From: Arthrobacter sp. StoSoilB5
GTDB lineage: Bacteria > Actinomycetota > Actinomycetes > Actinomycetales > Micrococcaceae
Reading direction: 5' to 3'
NCBI RefSeq assembly: GCF_019977235.1
Contig: NZ_AP024646.1
Location: 620,001 to 684,000 of the forward strand
DNA length: 64,000 bases
Of the stretch, positions 41,994 through 51,949 are shown piece by piece (the first letter of the stretch is position 1; each line of letters starts with the position of its first letter). Both the position numbers and the translations under genes were made by a program. A model generated the notes under the pieces. The model was given only the letters and a program-made list of their open reading frames with translations. It had not been told where the DNA came from and ran no database searches.

Positions 41994-43532
41994 ATGTCCC
42001 GCGCACGCGTTACCCTGGATCGCGACTTCACAGTCGGCGAAGTACCCCGCCGCCTCTTCGGCTCCTTCGTGGAGCACATGGGCCGCTGTGTTTACAGCGG
42101 CATCTACGAACCCGGCCACCCTGAGGCTGACGAGAACGGCTTCCGACAGGACGTCCTCAAGCTGGTCAAGGAACTCGGCGCCACCGTTATCCGCTACCCC
42201 GGCGGCAACTTCGTCTCCGGTTACAACTGGGAAGACGGGATAGGCCCCCGGGAAAACAGGCCTCGCCGCCTGGACGGCGCCTGGCACACGGTGGAAACGA
42301 ATGCCTTCGGCCTGCACGAGTTCGTGGATTGGTCCAAGCAGGCAGGCACGGAAATCATGGAAGCCATCAACCTCGGCACCAGGGGAGTTGAAGCTGCCCG
42401 CGAGATCGTGGAGTACGCCAACCACCCCGGCGGCAGCTATTGGTCCGATCTACGCGCGAAGAACGGGCACAAGGATCCGTTCGATATCAAGCTTTGGTGC
42501 CTCGGCAATGAGATGGACGGTCCTTGGCAGATCGGCCACAAGACGGCTGAGGAATATGGGCGTTTGGCGCAGGAAGCCGCGAAGGCAATGCGCTTTGTGG
42601 ACCCCGACATCGAGCTTGTTGCGTGTGGCAGCTCCAACTCCGGTATGCCAACCTTTGGAGCTTGGGAGCAGACCGTCCTCACCCACGCCTATGACGAGGT
42701 GGATTACGTTTCCCTCCACGCCTACTACCAAGAGCACGACGGGGACGTCGGCAGCTTCCTGGCATCCGCCGTCGACACCGATTACTTCATCGAGTCGGTG
42801 ATTGCTACCGCTGACGCCGTTCGGGCGAAGGGAAAGCACAAGAAGCACATCAACCTGTCCTTCGACGAATGGAACGTTTGGTACCAGCGTGGCCTGGACA
42901 CTGAGGACCAGCCGCACAACGTGATCAAGGCCGGTTGGCGCGAGCACCCCCGCGTCATCGAGGACAAGTACAACGTCACCGATGCCGTGGTGGTGGGGAC
43001 GCTGCTCAACTCGCTGCTCCGGCACGGCGACCGCGTCAAGATTGCCAACCAGGCGCAGCTGGTCAACGTCATTGCGCCGATCCTGTCTGAGGAGAACGGG
43101 CCGGCGTGGAAGCAAACCATCTTCCACCCGTTCGCCCGGATGGCCGAGCTCGCCAAGGGCCAGATCCTGCGGCTGTCAGTGGACTCGGACAAATACGACA
43201 ACGAGCGGTTCGGCGGCACGGACCTCGTCGACGTCAGCGCCACGTGGAACGAGGAGACAGGGCGCGTTGCGCTGTTCTTCGCCAACCGCGGGCTGGAAGA
43301 AGCTGCCGACGTCGAGGCAGCCCTGCGCGGCTTCGACGCCCGCCAGGTGCTCCGGGCCGAAGTCCTGGAGATCCCGGAAGGCGGCGACAGGTTCACCACC
43401 AACACCCAGGACCAGCAGGGCCGCGTCGGCCTGAAACCCTTGGACGGCGTTAAGGCGAGCGGTTCGGAGCTTCGGCTGACGCTGCCCGCCCTGTCATGGG
43501 CCGTCGTCGAGCTTGAAGTAGTGAAGGGCTAA
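41994..43532 (+). CDS. abfA: GH51 alpha-L-arabinofuranosidase
   Basis: 512 aa. Releases arabinose from the non-reducing ends of arabino-oligosaccharides. Catalytic acid/base Glu173 (LWCLGNEMDGPW) and nucleophile Glu292 (LSFDEWNVWY) are in the family contexts, with RYPGGNFVSGYNWEDGIGP and HPFARMAELAKGQILRLSV also typical. No signal peptide, so it acts in the cytoplasm on sugars brought in by the adjacent ABC importer. ATG 41994 has AAGGAG upstream. Last gene of the locus; a perfect 50-bp palindrome follows. Confidence 0.95.
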   Translation: MSRARVTLDRDFTVGEVPRRLFGSFVEHMGRCVYSGIYEPGHPEADENGFRQDVLKLVKELGATVIRYPGGNFVSGYNWEDGIGPRENRPRRLDGAWHTVETNAFGLHEFVDWSKQAGTEIMEAINLGTRGVEAAREIVEYANHPGGSYWSDLRAKNGHKDPFDIKLWCLGNEMDGPWQIGHKTAEEYGRLAQEAAKAMRFVDPDIELVACGSSNSGMPTFGAWEQTVLTHAYDEVDYVSLHAYYQEHDGDVGSFLASAVDTDYFIESVIATADAVRAKGKHKKHINLSFDEWNVWYQRGLDTEDQPHNVIKAGWREHPRVIEDKYNVTDAVVVGTLLNSLLRHGDRVKIANQAQLVNVIAPILSEENGPAWKQTIFHPFARMAELAKGQILRLSVDSDKYDNERFGGTDLVDVSATWNEETGRVALFFANRGLEEAADVEAALRGFDARQVLRAEVLEIPEGGDRFTTNTQDQQGRVGLKPLDGVKASGSELRLTLPALSWAVVELEVVKG

Positions 43533-43550
43533 CCCCCGCTCACCCAACTA

Positions 43551-43600
43551 AGTCGCAGCAGAGCGCGTTATGAAGGTTCATAACGCGCTCTGCTGCGACT
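43551..43600. repeat. Perfect 50-bp intergenic palindrome
   Basis: Two 24-base arms starting AGTCGCAGCAGAGCGCG are exact reverse complements around a GG loop; short imperfect matches extend it outward (CCCAACTA / CACTTGGG). It lies between the converging abfA and dsbA-like genes. Both sides lack a T-run, so it is either a bidirectional factor-assisted terminator or a REP-type dispersed palindrome. Confidence 0.9.
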
Positions 43601-43633
43601 CACTTGGGTTAACGCACGACGGCGGCTGGCTAG

Positions 43634-44332
43634 CTAGATAGCGCAGCCGTCAGGGCCGCAGGCCTCGGCGTCGGATGCGCCCACGGGGATCAGGGGATTG
43701 GTTTCCTGCCACGCCTGGTTCAGGGCCTCGCTGAAGAGTTCCGCCGGCTGGGCGCCGGAGATGCCGTACTTGCGGTCGATCACGAAGAACGGGACGCCTG
43801 TGACGCCGATGGCGCGGGCTTCATTGATGTCCTCGTTGACGGCGTCCGAATATTTGTCGGTAGTGAACAGCTCTGCCACTTCGGCGGCCGGGAGCTCCAA
43901 GGCGGCACCAAGCTCCGTCAGGTATTCCCGGCTGCCGATGTCCTTGCCGTGCTCAAAGTGATCGCTAAGTAACCGCTCCTTGGCGGCATCCTGGCGGCCA
44001 TGTGTTGCGGCAAGATGGATGAGGCGGTGCGCTGTAAAGCTGTTGGCAACCACTACGTTGTTGAACTGGTAGTCCAGGCCCTCGCCCTTGGCGGTCTCGG
44101 TGACGTGGGCGAACATCTGCTTGACCTGCTCCGGAGCCAGGCCCTTGCGCTTGCTCAAGTAGTCCAGTTCCGTGCCGTCGTAGTGCTCCGGGATCGAAGG
44201 ATCCAGTTGGTAGCTCTTCCACTGAATCTCCACCGACCCGCGGTGGGGGAACTGTGCCAGGGCAGTCTCAAAGCGGCGCTTGCCGATGTAGCACCACGGA
44301 CACGCGACGTCGGACCAGATCTCAATCTTCAT
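43634..44332 (-). CDS. DsbA-family (FrnE-like) thioredoxin-fold oxidoreductase
   Basis: About 232 aa from ATG 44332, where the family normally begins (MKIEIWSDVACPWCYIGKRRFE); the frame extends to 44395. The redox motif is CPWC (residues 11-14), followed by an all-helical insert and the cis-Pro segment GVTGVPFFVIDRKYGISGAQP. Lacks a signal peptide, so it is a cytoplasmic FrnE-like protein, a group linked to oxidative stress and polyketide redox chemistry. The C-terminal EACGPDGCAI adds two more cysteines. Confidence 0.88.
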   Translation of the reverse strand: MKIEIWSDVACPWCYIGKRRFETALAQFPHRGSVEIQWKSYQLDPSIPEHYDGTELDYLSKRKGLAPEQVKQMFAHVTETAKGEGLDYQFNNVVVANSFTAHRLIHLAATHGRQDAAKERLLSDHFEHGKDIGSREYLTELGAALELPAAEVAELFTTDKYSDAVNEDINEARAIGVTGVPFFVIDRKYGISGAQPAELFSEALNQAWQETNPLIPVGASDAEACGPDGCAI

Positions 44333-44551
44333 GCTGTGGTCAACCTTCGGCGGTTCAGGGGCATTCCGGAAAAGTCTGTTATTTTCGTCACCCATTGCCG
44401 GGGCGGGCGTGCCCAGCCTAATGTGTGAAGCAGGTTATGCAGTCAGCCGATGGGGCGCTCTTCGTCCCGAAGAATCGCGTGTGTCTGGGGCCGCGATGAA
44501 CACGAGGTTGAACCCCGTGCGCGGGTTCGCATATTTGTGGAGGCCTACAGC

Positions 44552-45634
44552 ATGCGCGTTGGACTCATCGTTGGCCCATGGTTCCCAGTGCCCCCGGAAC
44601 GGTACGGCGGCACTGAACGGGTTGTGGATGCCTTGGCAAGGGCTTTGGCCGATGCAGGGCACGAGGTACTCCTGGCCACGGCGGCCGACAGTACCTGCCC
44701 CGTGCCACAGCTGCGGGGTTTCGGGCAGAGCGAGCCGGAGGAGTTAGGGCAGACACTCAGCGAGCTGCACCACGTGATCAAGGCATATGCCGGCATGCAG
44801 GACGTAGACGTTATCCACGATCACACCCTTGCCGGACCTCTTTACGCCCACCGGCCGCCGAATGTGCCGGTGGTGACCACTGTCCATGGCCCGCTGACAC
44901 CGCGGTACGCAGGGCTCTACCGGGATATGGCCCGGGACACCGCGATCATCGCCATTTCGCGTGACCAATGCAGCCGCATTTCCGACCTCCCAATATCGGC
45001 CGTCATCCATCATGGGCTGGATCTCTCCACGGTTTCTGTCGGCGAGGGTGCCGGCGGTTACGCATGCTTTGTTGGACGCATGTGCCCGGACAAAGGCTTG
45101 TTGGAGGCGGTGGCCGTTGCCCGCGAGGCCGGGGTGCCGCTGCGCATCGCTGCCAAGATGCATGCCAAGAGTGAACAGGACTATTACCACGACGTTGTTG
45201 AGCCGATCCTTGGTTCACAGGAAGAATTCCTCGGTGAACTCTCGGATCCCGAGAAGTACGAGCTCATGGGGGGAGCCGTGGCCCTGATCAACCCCATCCA
45301 GTGGCATGAACCATTCGGACTGGTCATGATCGAGTCCCTGGCTACCGGAACACCAGTACTTTCCACTCCGATGGGTGCCGCCCCCGAAATAGTCCAGCAT
45401 GGAGTGACGGGATATCTGGCGCAGACCCACGAACTCGCAGGGTTCATGGAGGACGTGCAACGTCTCAACCGTGCGGAGTGCCGGCGTACCGTGGATGAGT
45501 ATTTCAACGCTTCACGGATGGCAGCGGACCATCTGGAGCTTTACGCCACGGTCATCGAAGAATTCAAGGCCGGAGGCCTTCCCGGCGACGGCAAGTTGCA
45601 AGACAATCAGAGGCAAGCCCCCATCAACCTGTGA
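44552..45634 (+). CDS. GT4-family glycosyltransferase
   Basis: 360 aa. ATG 44552 (GGAGG eight bases before) gives the usual GT4 start MRVGLIVGPWFPVPPERYGGTE. Two Rossmann domains: VDVIHDHTLAGPLYA in the N-half, CFVGRMCPDKGLLEAVAVAREAG as nucleotide-sugar site and the EX7E motif EPFGLVMIESLATGTPV in the C-half. Acceptor unknown. 40 bases before a glycogen-debranching-like gene on the same strand, so they are probably one unit. Confidence 0.9.
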   Translation: MRVGLIVGPWFPVPPERYGGTERVVDALARALADAGHEVLLATAADSTCPVPQLRGFGQSEPEELGQTLSELHHVIKAYAGMQDVDVIHDHTLAGPLYAHRPPNVPVVTTVHGPLTPRYAGLYRDMARDTAIIAISRDQCSRISDLPISAVIHHGLDLSTVSVGEGAGGYACFVGRMCPDKGLLEAVAVAREAGVPLRIAAKMHAKSEQDYYHDVVEPILGSQEEFLGELSDPEKYELMGGAVALINPIQWHEPFGLVMIESLATGTPVLSTPMGAAPEIVQHGVTGYLAQTHELAGFMEDVQRLNRAECRRTVDEYFNASRMAADHLELYATVIEEFKAGGLPGDGKLQDNQRQAPINL

Positions 45635-45674
45635 TCGATAAGCAGGACATTTCCCGAGGAAGGCTTCGTGGGCC

Positions 45675-47810
45675 ATGACTGCTTGGAACGCCGACACGGA
45701 GGCGGGCGCCTCCGAATTTGGTGCGGTGACCGTCGTCGAAGGATCGTCCTTCTGCATTTCCGCCCACACTGGTGACATCCACGGAGGTGGGGCCCACGGC
45801 GCCTACTACCAGGACACCCGGATCGTGTCGCGGTGGGTCCTCCGCGTCAACGGGGCGTTCCGTGAGCCGTTGGTGGCTCGTAATCCAACTGCGTTCCAGG
45901 CGGAATTCGTGGGTCGTGCACTCTCAGCAGACGGTAGGTTCGACAGCCCGTTGGTTGTGAGGCATCAGCGGCATGTAGGGCACGGCCTGAGGGACGACAT
46001 CACTATCCGGAATTACTCCGGGCAGGCATCCACCTGCGATATTGAGCTGCTCATCGACGCGGACCTCGCCGACCTCTTCGACGTCAAAGGTGGCAGGGCG
46101 GGCAAGGCCGCATCCGTGGCGAGAACGGTCCACAAGAAGGAACTGCACATCGAGTCGGTTCACGCCAATGGACAACGCCGGGGCGTATCCTTCCGGGCAT
46201 CCGGAGGGAAACCCACGGAAGATGGGCTGAGCTTCCACATCACCATCCCCGCGCGGAGCCAATGGACCACTAGCGTCATTGCCATCCCGCTGACCAACGG
46301 GGAAGGGCCCAACGACCCTTTCACCGAAACCACTCCCTTGCACCACACCGCAGGTGTCCGCCGGCACATGGCCTGGGCGGAGCACGTTCCCCGGATCGCT
46401 GTTACGGACAGGAACGTTGAGGAAGTCCTGGAGCGAAGCCAGAGCGATCTTGGCTCGTTGCGGATCTTCGACCATGAGCATCCCGGGCGTGCTGCCGTCG
46501 CAGCCGGGGCGCCCTGGTTCATGGCATTGTTTGGGCGCGACTCGATCCTGGCGTCCTATATGTCACTCATGGTGGATCCTGGACTTGCTGCCGGCTCGCT
46601 GCAAACACTGGCCGGGCTCCAGGGCAGCAAAGTGGACGCCGATTCCGAGGAGGAACCCGGCCGCATGCCCCACGAGGTAAGGCTGGGAGTCACGGCAGGA
46701 CTTTCCTTGGGCGGAACCGCCTACTACGGGACCGTGGATGCAACGCCACTCTTCGTCACCCTGCTGGGCGAACTCAGCCGGTGGGGCCTGGGGGCGGACA
46801 TCATCGATTCCCTGCTTCCCCATGCCGACCGTGCAATTTCCTGGATGGAAAACTATGGCGACCGGGATGGCGACGGGTTCATCGAGTACCAGCGGCCCAA
46901 TAGCCACGGCCTGATCAATCAAGGGTGGAAGGACTCCTGGGACGGCATCAACTTCGCGGACGGCAAGATGGCTGAAACGCCCATCGCGCTGTGCGAGGTC
47001 CAGGCCTACGCCTACGGGGCCTACGTTGGGCGTTCGCTGCTGGCGCGCGCTGCCGGCGATACCGCCGTCGAACGCCGTTGCGCCGACCGGGCCGAAGCGC
47101 TGAAGGAAGCGTTCAACGAGACTTTCTGGCTGCCGGACAGGGGCTATTACGCCCTTGCCTTGGATAAGGACAAGAAACCCGTGGATTCCTGTACGTCCAA
47201 CATGGGCCACTGCTTGTGGACCGGCATCGTGGACGAGGACAAGGCTGCACTTGTGGCGGAGCGGCTGATGTCACCTGAGATGTTCACGGGCTGGGGGATC
47301 CGCACTCTGGGTTCGGACATGGGTGCCTACAACCCCGTCAGCTACCACAACGGCTCGGTCTGGCCACACGATACGGCGCTCGTGGCCACCGGACTCATGC
47401 GCTACGGCTTCGTGAAGGAAGCCAGCCGGGTGGCGAGCGGATTGTTCGACGCCGCCGAGCACTTTGGCGGTCAGCTCCCGGAACTGTTCTGCGGCTTTGA
47501 CCGCTCAGACTTCCCGGAGCCGGTGCCCTATCCGACGGCGTGTTCACCCCAGGCGTGGGCGGCCGCGGCGCCGATCCAGCTGGCCCGCATCCTCTTGCGG
47601 TTCGACCCCGACTTCACCAGGAAAGTACTCCACCTGGCGCCTATCCTCCCGGACTCGTTTGGGGAGTTCAAGGCCGAAAACGTGCTGCTGGGGCGCTCGC
47701 GGGTCACGATCCAGGCGTCCGCGGGACATGGCACTGTGACGGGATTGCCCACTGGCCTGGAGTTGCGCTCCGATCCCCGGCCACCATTGGCTGGGGACTT
47801 GTTCGGCTAG
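45675..47810 (+). CDS. Amylo-alpha-1,6-glucosidase-like / glycogen debranching family hydrolase
   Basis: 711 aa. N-terminal glycogen-debranching domain (FCISAHTGDIHGGGAHGAYYQDTRIVSRWVLRVNG) then a six-hairpin (alpha/alpha) barrel, with AGAPWFMALFGRDSILASYMSLM and NSHGLINQGWKDSWDGINFADGKMAETPIALCEVQAYAYGAY, and VSYHNGSVWPHDTALVATGLM near the C-terminus, where carboxylates of the GH15-like active site lie. It may trim alpha-glucosides or sucrose-like sugars; function not established for this subgroup. ATG 45675 is preceded by GAGGAAGG. Pair with the GT4 gene. Confidence 0.85.
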   Translation: MTAWNADTEAGASEFGAVTVVEGSSFCISAHTGDIHGGGAHGAYYQDTRIVSRWVLRVNGAFREPLVARNPTAFQAEFVGRALSADGRFDSPLVVRHQRHVGHGLRDDITIRNYSGQASTCDIELLIDADLADLFDVKGGRAGKAASVARTVHKKELHIESVHANGQRRGVSFRASGGKPTEDGLSFHITIPARSQWTTSVIAIPLTNGEGPNDPFTETTPLHHTAGVRRHMAWAEHVPRIAVTDRNVEEVLERSQSDLGSLRIFDHEHPGRAAVAAGAPWFMALFGRDSILASYMSLMVDPGLAAGSLQTLAGLQGSKVDADSEEEPGRMPHEVRLGVTAGLSLGGTAYYGTVDATPLFVTLLGELSRWGLGADIIDSLLPHADRAISWMENYGDRDGDGFIEYQRPNSHGLINQGWKDSWDGINFADGKMAETPIALCEVQAYAYGAYVGRSLLARAAGDTAVERRCADRAEALKEAFNETFWLPDRGYYALALDKDKKPVDSCTSNMGHCLWTGIVDEDKAALVAERLMSPEMFTGWGIRTLGSDMGAYNPVSYHNGSVWPHDTALVATGLMRYGFVKEASRVASGLFDAAEHFGGQLPELFCGFDRSDFPEPVPYPTACSPQAWAAAAPIQLARILLRFDPDFTRKVLHLAPILPDSFGEFKAENVLLGRSRVTIQASAGHGTVTGLPTGLELRSDPRPPLAGDLFG

Positions 47811-47822
47811 GTTCGGCGTTTC

Positions 47823-48353
47823 CTAGAGCTCGTGCTCCATGACGAAGTCGTGCTCTATGGTGTCGCCGAGTTTGAACGACTTGGTGCCCACCCTTTGGAA
47901 GCCGCTCTTCTCGTAGAAACGGATGGCCTTGGCGTTTTCACTGTTCACGCCAAGCCATACTCCCGCCGCGCCCTTTTCCGAAGCGTCCGCGACGGACGCC
48001 TTCATGAGGCGGGACGCGGCTCCCTGGCCGTGGTGGTCCGGGTGGACGTAGCACTTGCTGAGTTCCGTGGAGGGGAGTGCCGAGAGCACGGAGGCTACAT
48101 CCGGGTCGCTTGCCGGCTTGGCAATCAGCATGGTGTACCCGTTGAGCTGCCCGTCGTCGTCGAGCACCAAAATGGTGATGTTTGGATCGGCGAGGTAGTC
48201 CACAAAGTTGTCCTCGGCGAGCGTCTTCTCCAGGTGGGCCTGGATGTCCGCCGGTGAGGCGCCGGGCGGGCACGCCAGCGGGAAGGTGACGGCCGCAAGC
48301 TCGGCCAGCTTTCCGGCGTCGTCCGTTGTTGCTGTTCGAATGGTCTCGGCCAC
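47823..48353 (-). CDS. GNAT-family N-acetyltransferase
   Basis: 176 aa. Acetyl-CoA-dependent transferase fold: LAELAAVTFPLACPPGASPADIQAHL at the N-terminus, LSKCYVHPDHHGQGAASRLMKASV (motif A with Q/RxxGxG/A) and VWLGVNSENAKAIRFYEKSGFQRVG (motif B). Substrate unknown. Single gene, convergent with the debranching gene. Confidence 0.88.
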   Translation of the reverse strand: MAETIRTATTDDAGKLAELAAVTFPLACPPGASPADIQAHLEKTLAEDNFVDYLADPNITILVLDDDGQLNGYTMLIAKPASDPDVASVLSALPSTELSKCYVHPDHHGQGAASRLMKASVADASEKGAAGVWLGVNSENAKAIRFYEKSGFQRVGTKSFKLGDTIEHDFVMEHEL

Positions 48354-48377
48354 GTGGTCCCCTCGGTGTTTGTGTAT

Positions 48378-48416
48378 AGCTAATGCCCCTAAGAACGAAT
48401 CTTAAGGGCATTAGCT
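48378..48416. repeat. Stem-loop between usp and GNAT genes
   Basis: AGCTAATGCCCCTAAGA and TCTTAAGGGCATTAGCT pair with one mismatch around a five-base loop, 24 bases beyond the usp stop and 25 before the GNAT start. Probable terminator of the tctCBA-usp message, though no T-run follows. Confidence 0.65.
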
Positions 48417-48439
48417 GGGCACGAACTCAAGTTTTGCGT

Positions 48440-48832
48440 TTAGTCTGCTTTCACGGCGAGCACGGGGCAGTCCGCCTCCAACAGGATCCTCTGCGAAACA
48501 CTGCCCATAATCAGCTTGCCAACCGGGCTGCGACGGCGGAGGCCAATCACAATCAACTCGGCGTTGGTCTCGTCGGCCGCATCCAGTACCTCAGCGGCGG
48601 CGTCATGGCCGCGGACCGGCTGCTTGATGACGTGCTGGATGCCTTGAAGGGCCAAGCGTTCCTCGATGGTCTGGATCTCCGGTTCCTGGGCGTACCTGTT
48701 ATCCACCAAGGCGTCGCCCTTGGAAGAATTGATCACCAAAAGGGTGTCGTTGTTTTTCTTGGCTTCGGCAATGGCTTGGGTCAATGCGGCTTCGCCCTCG
48801 GGTGTGGGGACGTATCCCACCACGATGGTCAT
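48440..48832 (-). CDS. Universal stress protein (UspA family), coupled to tctA
   Basis: 130 aa: [35 protein letters not shown] at the start and the nucleotide-binding loop [34 protein letters not shown] at the end (G-2x-G-9x-G(S) ATP motif). The start overlaps the tctA stop by four bases (ATGA), so it is translated with the tricarboxylate transporter, which is unusual company for Usp. Confidence 0.9.
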   Translation of the reverse strand: MTIVVGYVPTPEGEAALTQAIAEAKKNNDTLLVINSSKGDALVDNRYAQEPEIQTIEERLALQGIQHVIKQPVRGHDAAAEVLDAADETNAELIVIGLRRRSPVGKLIMGSVSQRILLEADCPVLAVKAD

Positions 48833-50439
48833 GGCTTCTCCTTGTTGTGGTGGCTGTTGTGCTGGAGCGGGGTGGTGTTTTCGTCAGCTTGGATGGCGGC
48901 GTCCTTCGCCGTGACGGTTTCGCCCGGGTGGGCAGGGACCACGCTGGCTGACACCGGACGGTTGCGGCGGACCAGCTTGAAGATCAGCGGCCAGAGGATG
49001 ACGATAGCCACGATGATGTAGACGACGACGGCGATTGGCTCGCTCCACAGCCCGGCGGGGTCACCGGCGAACAGTTGGAGAGTCCTGCGTAGCTGGCCTT
49101 CGATGCGCGGGCCGAGGATGACGCCCAGAATCAGGGGCAGCACGGGTAGCCCGAAGCGCCGCATCATGAATCCCAAGGCTCCGAGCACCAGGAGGATCAC
49201 AAGGTCGAACGCCTGCAGGTTTACGGAGTAGGCGCCCAAAGTAGCGAAGAAGAGAATGCCGGCGTAGAGGTACGGCCTCGGAAGCTGCAGCAGTTTTGCC
49301 CACAGGGGTGCCAGGGGCAGGTTGATGAGAAGGAGCAGCAGGTTGCCGATGAAGAGGCTCGCGATGAGCGCCCACACCAGGGGACCTTGGCTGGAGAACA
49401 GCTGCGGGCCGGGCTGGATGCCGTAGGAGGTGAACGCTGCGAGCATGACGGCGGCGGTGGCGTTGGTAGGCAGGCCGAGGGCAAGCATTGGGGTCAGCGT
49501 TCCAGCTGCGGCAGCGTTATTGGCTGCTTCAGGTCCTGCGACGCCTTCGATGGCTCCCTTGCCGAATTCCTCCGGATGTTTTGTCAGCCGCTTCTCGGTG
49601 ACATAAGAGAGGAATGTGGGGATCTCGGCACCACCGGCGGGAAGTGCCCCAAACGGGAAGCCGAAAGCGGTGCCACGCAACCAGGGTTTCCAGGAGCGGG
49701 CCCAGTCCTTCTTGCCCATCCAAGGCCGCCCCACGGGAATGATGTGAAGCGGTGAACGCCGCAGGTGGGCGGCAACCCACAGTGCTTCACCCACGGCGAA
49801 GATGGCCACTGCCACCACAACGATGTCCAGGCCGTCGGCCAACATCGGCTGGCCAAATGTCAGGCGGCGCTGGCCAGTCACGGAGTCAATGCCCACCAGG
49901 CCGATGGCCAGGCCCAGACCCAGGGAGGCAAAGCCCCTGAGCCTGGATGAACCCAGGACCGCAGTGACGGCCAGCAAGGCGAGGATCATGATGGCAAAAT
50001 AGCTCGGTGCGCCCAAGCTCACGGCGAACTGCACCACCAGGGGTGCAAAGACAGCCAGCAACGCAGTTCCGATGGTACCTGCCACGAAGGAGCCAATGGC
50101 CGCAGTAGCGAGCGCTTGGGCTGCGCGTCCTGCTTTGGCCATCTTGTTGCCCTCGATTGCCGTCACAACCGACGACGATTCTCCAGGTGTATTCAGCAGA
50201 ATGGACGTTGTGGAACCGCCATACATGCCGCCGTAGTAGATGCCGGCGAACATGATGAAGGCGCTGGTGGGCTCAAGGGCGGCCGTGACGGGAAGCAGCA
50301 GCGCCACAGTCATGGCCGGGCCGAGCCCTGGCAGGACGCCAACGGCCGTTCCAAGGAGTACGCCGATCACCGCGTACAAGAGGTTCATGGGGGTCAGGGC
50401 GGTGGCGAAACCGTCCATCAAAGAGGACCAGACGTCCAT
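48829..50439 (-). CDS. tctA: Tripartite tricarboxylate transporter, large membrane subunit
   Basis: 536 aa, about 12 helices. Typical motifs: [64 protein letters not shown], followed in the second half by [21 protein letters not shown]. Takes up citrate or related di/tricarboxylates with TctB and the binding protein. C-terminal tail is hydrophilic. The start codon overlaps the tctB stop by one base. Confidence 0.95.
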   Translation of the reverse strand: MDVWSSLMDGFATALTPMNLLYAVIGVLLGTAVGVLPGLGPAMTVALLLPVTAALEPTSAFIMFAGIYYGGMYGGSTTSILLNTPGESSSVVTAIEGNKMAKAGRAAQALATAAIGSFVAGTIGTALLAVFAPLVVQFAVSLGAPSYFAIMILALLAVTAVLGSSRLRGFASLGLGLAIGLVGIDSVTGQRRLTFGQPMLADGLDIVVVAVAIFAVGEALWVAAHLRRSPLHIIPVGRPWMGKKDWARSWKPWLRGTAFGFPFGALPAGGAEIPTFLSYVTEKRLTKHPEEFGKGAIEGVAGPEAANNAAAAGTLTPMLALGLPTNATAAVMLAAFTSYGIQPGPQLFSSQGPLVWALIASLFIGNLLLLLINLPLAPLWAKLLQLPRPYLYAGILFFATLGAYSVNLQAFDLVILLVLGALGFMMRRFGLPVLPLILGVILGPRIEGQLRRTLQLFAGDPAGLWSEPIAVVVYIIVAIVILWPLIFKLVRRNRPVSASVVPAHPGETVTAKDAAIQADENTTPLQHNSHHNKEKP

Positions 50440-50942
50440 CAGAGGATTCCTTCCAGGAGTCCGGCCGGCAATGCAATGCCAAGGCCGAGGTAGAAGCCGT
50501 AGAAGGTGGCCAGGGACAGCGCAACGGAGATGATCCCGTCACGAACGTAGTGCCGGCTGCCAAGTGCCAGCACGCTGCCCCAGAACAGGACAGTCCCGGA
50601 AATGACCCAGCCGGCCCAGTCGATGAGCAGGATGTTGAGGATGAACGCTCCTGCCAGCGGGAGCACCGTCTTCCAATCGGCGGGGTGCGCGAGGTCAATG
50701 TCCTCGCCGCCTTCCACTTCTCCCTTGCCACCACGCAGAACGTTGATGGCCAGCAAAACAGCGCAGACCACCAGAAGTCCGGCAACGATGAAGGGAACTG
50801 CCTTGGGCCCTACGGGGTCCGACTTCGAATACGGGGTTGCCAGGCCATTCGCGTCAAGGAAGACAAGGACGCCCACCGCGCCGAGCAGGAGGGCGACCCC
50901 CAGCTCGGCGCGGCCTTTCAGGCCTGTTGCTACAGTGCTCAC
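50439..50942 (-). CDS. tctB: Tripartite tricarboxylate transporter, small membrane subunit
   Basis: 167 aa with four predicted helices ([85 protein letters not shown]). Small subunit of the carrier. It overlaps tctC by four bases (ATGA) and tctA by one, confirming a coupled operon. Confidence 0.92.
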   Translation of the reverse strand: MSTVATGLKGRAELGVALLLGAVGVLVFLDANGLATPYSKSDPVGPKAVPFIVAGLLVVCAVLLAINVLRGGKGEVEGGEDIDLAHPADWKTVLPLAGAFILNILLIDWAGWVISGTVLFWGSVLALGSRHYVRDGIISVALSLATFYGFYLGLGIALPAGLLEGIL

Positions 50943-51949
50943 GCCAAGCCAAGCTTGGTGAGCACGTCCGCCACCCGCTTGTCCTGGTCCGTCAGGAACT
51001 TCTGGAACTCGTCACCGGTGATGAAGGCGTCGGTCCAGCTGTGGGTCTTCAGGGCCTCTTTCCAGCCAGCGGATTCGTGCATCTTCTCCAGGGCGGCAAT
51101 CAGGGACTTCTTGTCGTCCTCGCTGATGCCCGGAGGGGCCACCATGCCGCGCCAGTTGGTGAAGACCAGATCGATCTTGGACTCCTTCAGCGTGGGGGCG
51201 TCAACACCGTCCAGGCGCTTCTCGCCACTGGTGGCCAGGACGCGTACTTCACCGGACTTGATCTGCTGCAGGTACTCGCCTGCACCGGAAGCCGCGAAGC
51301 CAAGCTTGTTGCCCAGGATGGCCGGCAGGAGATCTCCACCACCGTCGTAAGCGACGTAGTTGACCTTCGTGGCGTCAATGCCCACGGCGCCAGCCAGCTG
51401 CATGGGCAGGAGGTGATCAGGGCCACCAGGCGAGGAACCGCCACCCACGGAGATGGAACCGGGATCTGCCTTCCAGGCTTTCACGAGGTCATCGATGGTC
51501 TTGTAAGGGGAGTCCTTGCTGACCATGATGGCACCGGGCTCTTCAATGAGCCGTGCCAGCGGGGTGGTCTCGGTCAGCTTCGACTCCGACTTGTTGGTGT
51601 AACTGGCACCCACAACACCCAGGCCCATGAGCATGGCGAGGTCCCCGTTGCCCTTTTCGTTGACCACGCGGGCCAGGCCCACTGTGCCACCTGCGCCTGC
51701 GAGGTTGAAGACCTCGGTGTTGTTCGCGATCTTCTCGTCGTCGAGGACCTTGGCGGCCGCCCGTGCAGTGGTGTCGTAGCCGCCACCGGGAGTATTGGGA
51801 ACCATGATGTGAAGGCCGGTGATGGGTCCGGCTGCGGCGCCGGAGCTAGCAGAACCAGTGGAGCTCTTACCTGTGGCGCCGCAGCCGGTAGCCATCAGGG
51901 CGATGCCGGCAGCAACGGCGGCGATTCGCAATGCGCGGATCTGGCGCAT
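50939..51949 (-). CDS. tctC: Tripartite tricarboxylate transporter substrate-binding lipoprotein
   Basis: 336 aa. The start ATG 51949 follows AGAGGAAC. Lipoprotein signal MRQIRALRIAAVAAGIALMA-TGC. Mature sequence is Bug-type: IMVPNTPGGGYDTTARAAAKVL and GGGSSPGGPDHLLPMQLAGAVGIDATKVNYVAYDGGGDLLPAILG, the ligand-binding fold for carboxylates. First gene of the operon; divergent from the two-component genes starting at 52216. Confidence 0.95.
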   Translation of the reverse strand: MRQIRALRIAAVAAGIALMATGCGATGKSSTGSASSGAAAGPITGLHIMVPNTPGGGYDTTARAAAKVLDDEKIANNTEVFNLAGAGGTVGLARVVNEKGNGDLAMLMGLGVVGASYTNKSESKLTETTPLARLIEEPGAIMVSKDSPYKTIDDLVKAWKADPGSISVGGGSSPGGPDHLLPMQLAGAVGIDATKVNYVAYDGGGDLLPAILGNKLGFAASGAGEYLQQIKSGEVRVLATSGEKRLDGVDAPTLKESKIDLVFTNWRGMVAPPGISEDDKKSLIAALEKMHESAGWKEALKTHSWTDAFITGDEFQKFLTDQDKRVADVLTKLGLA

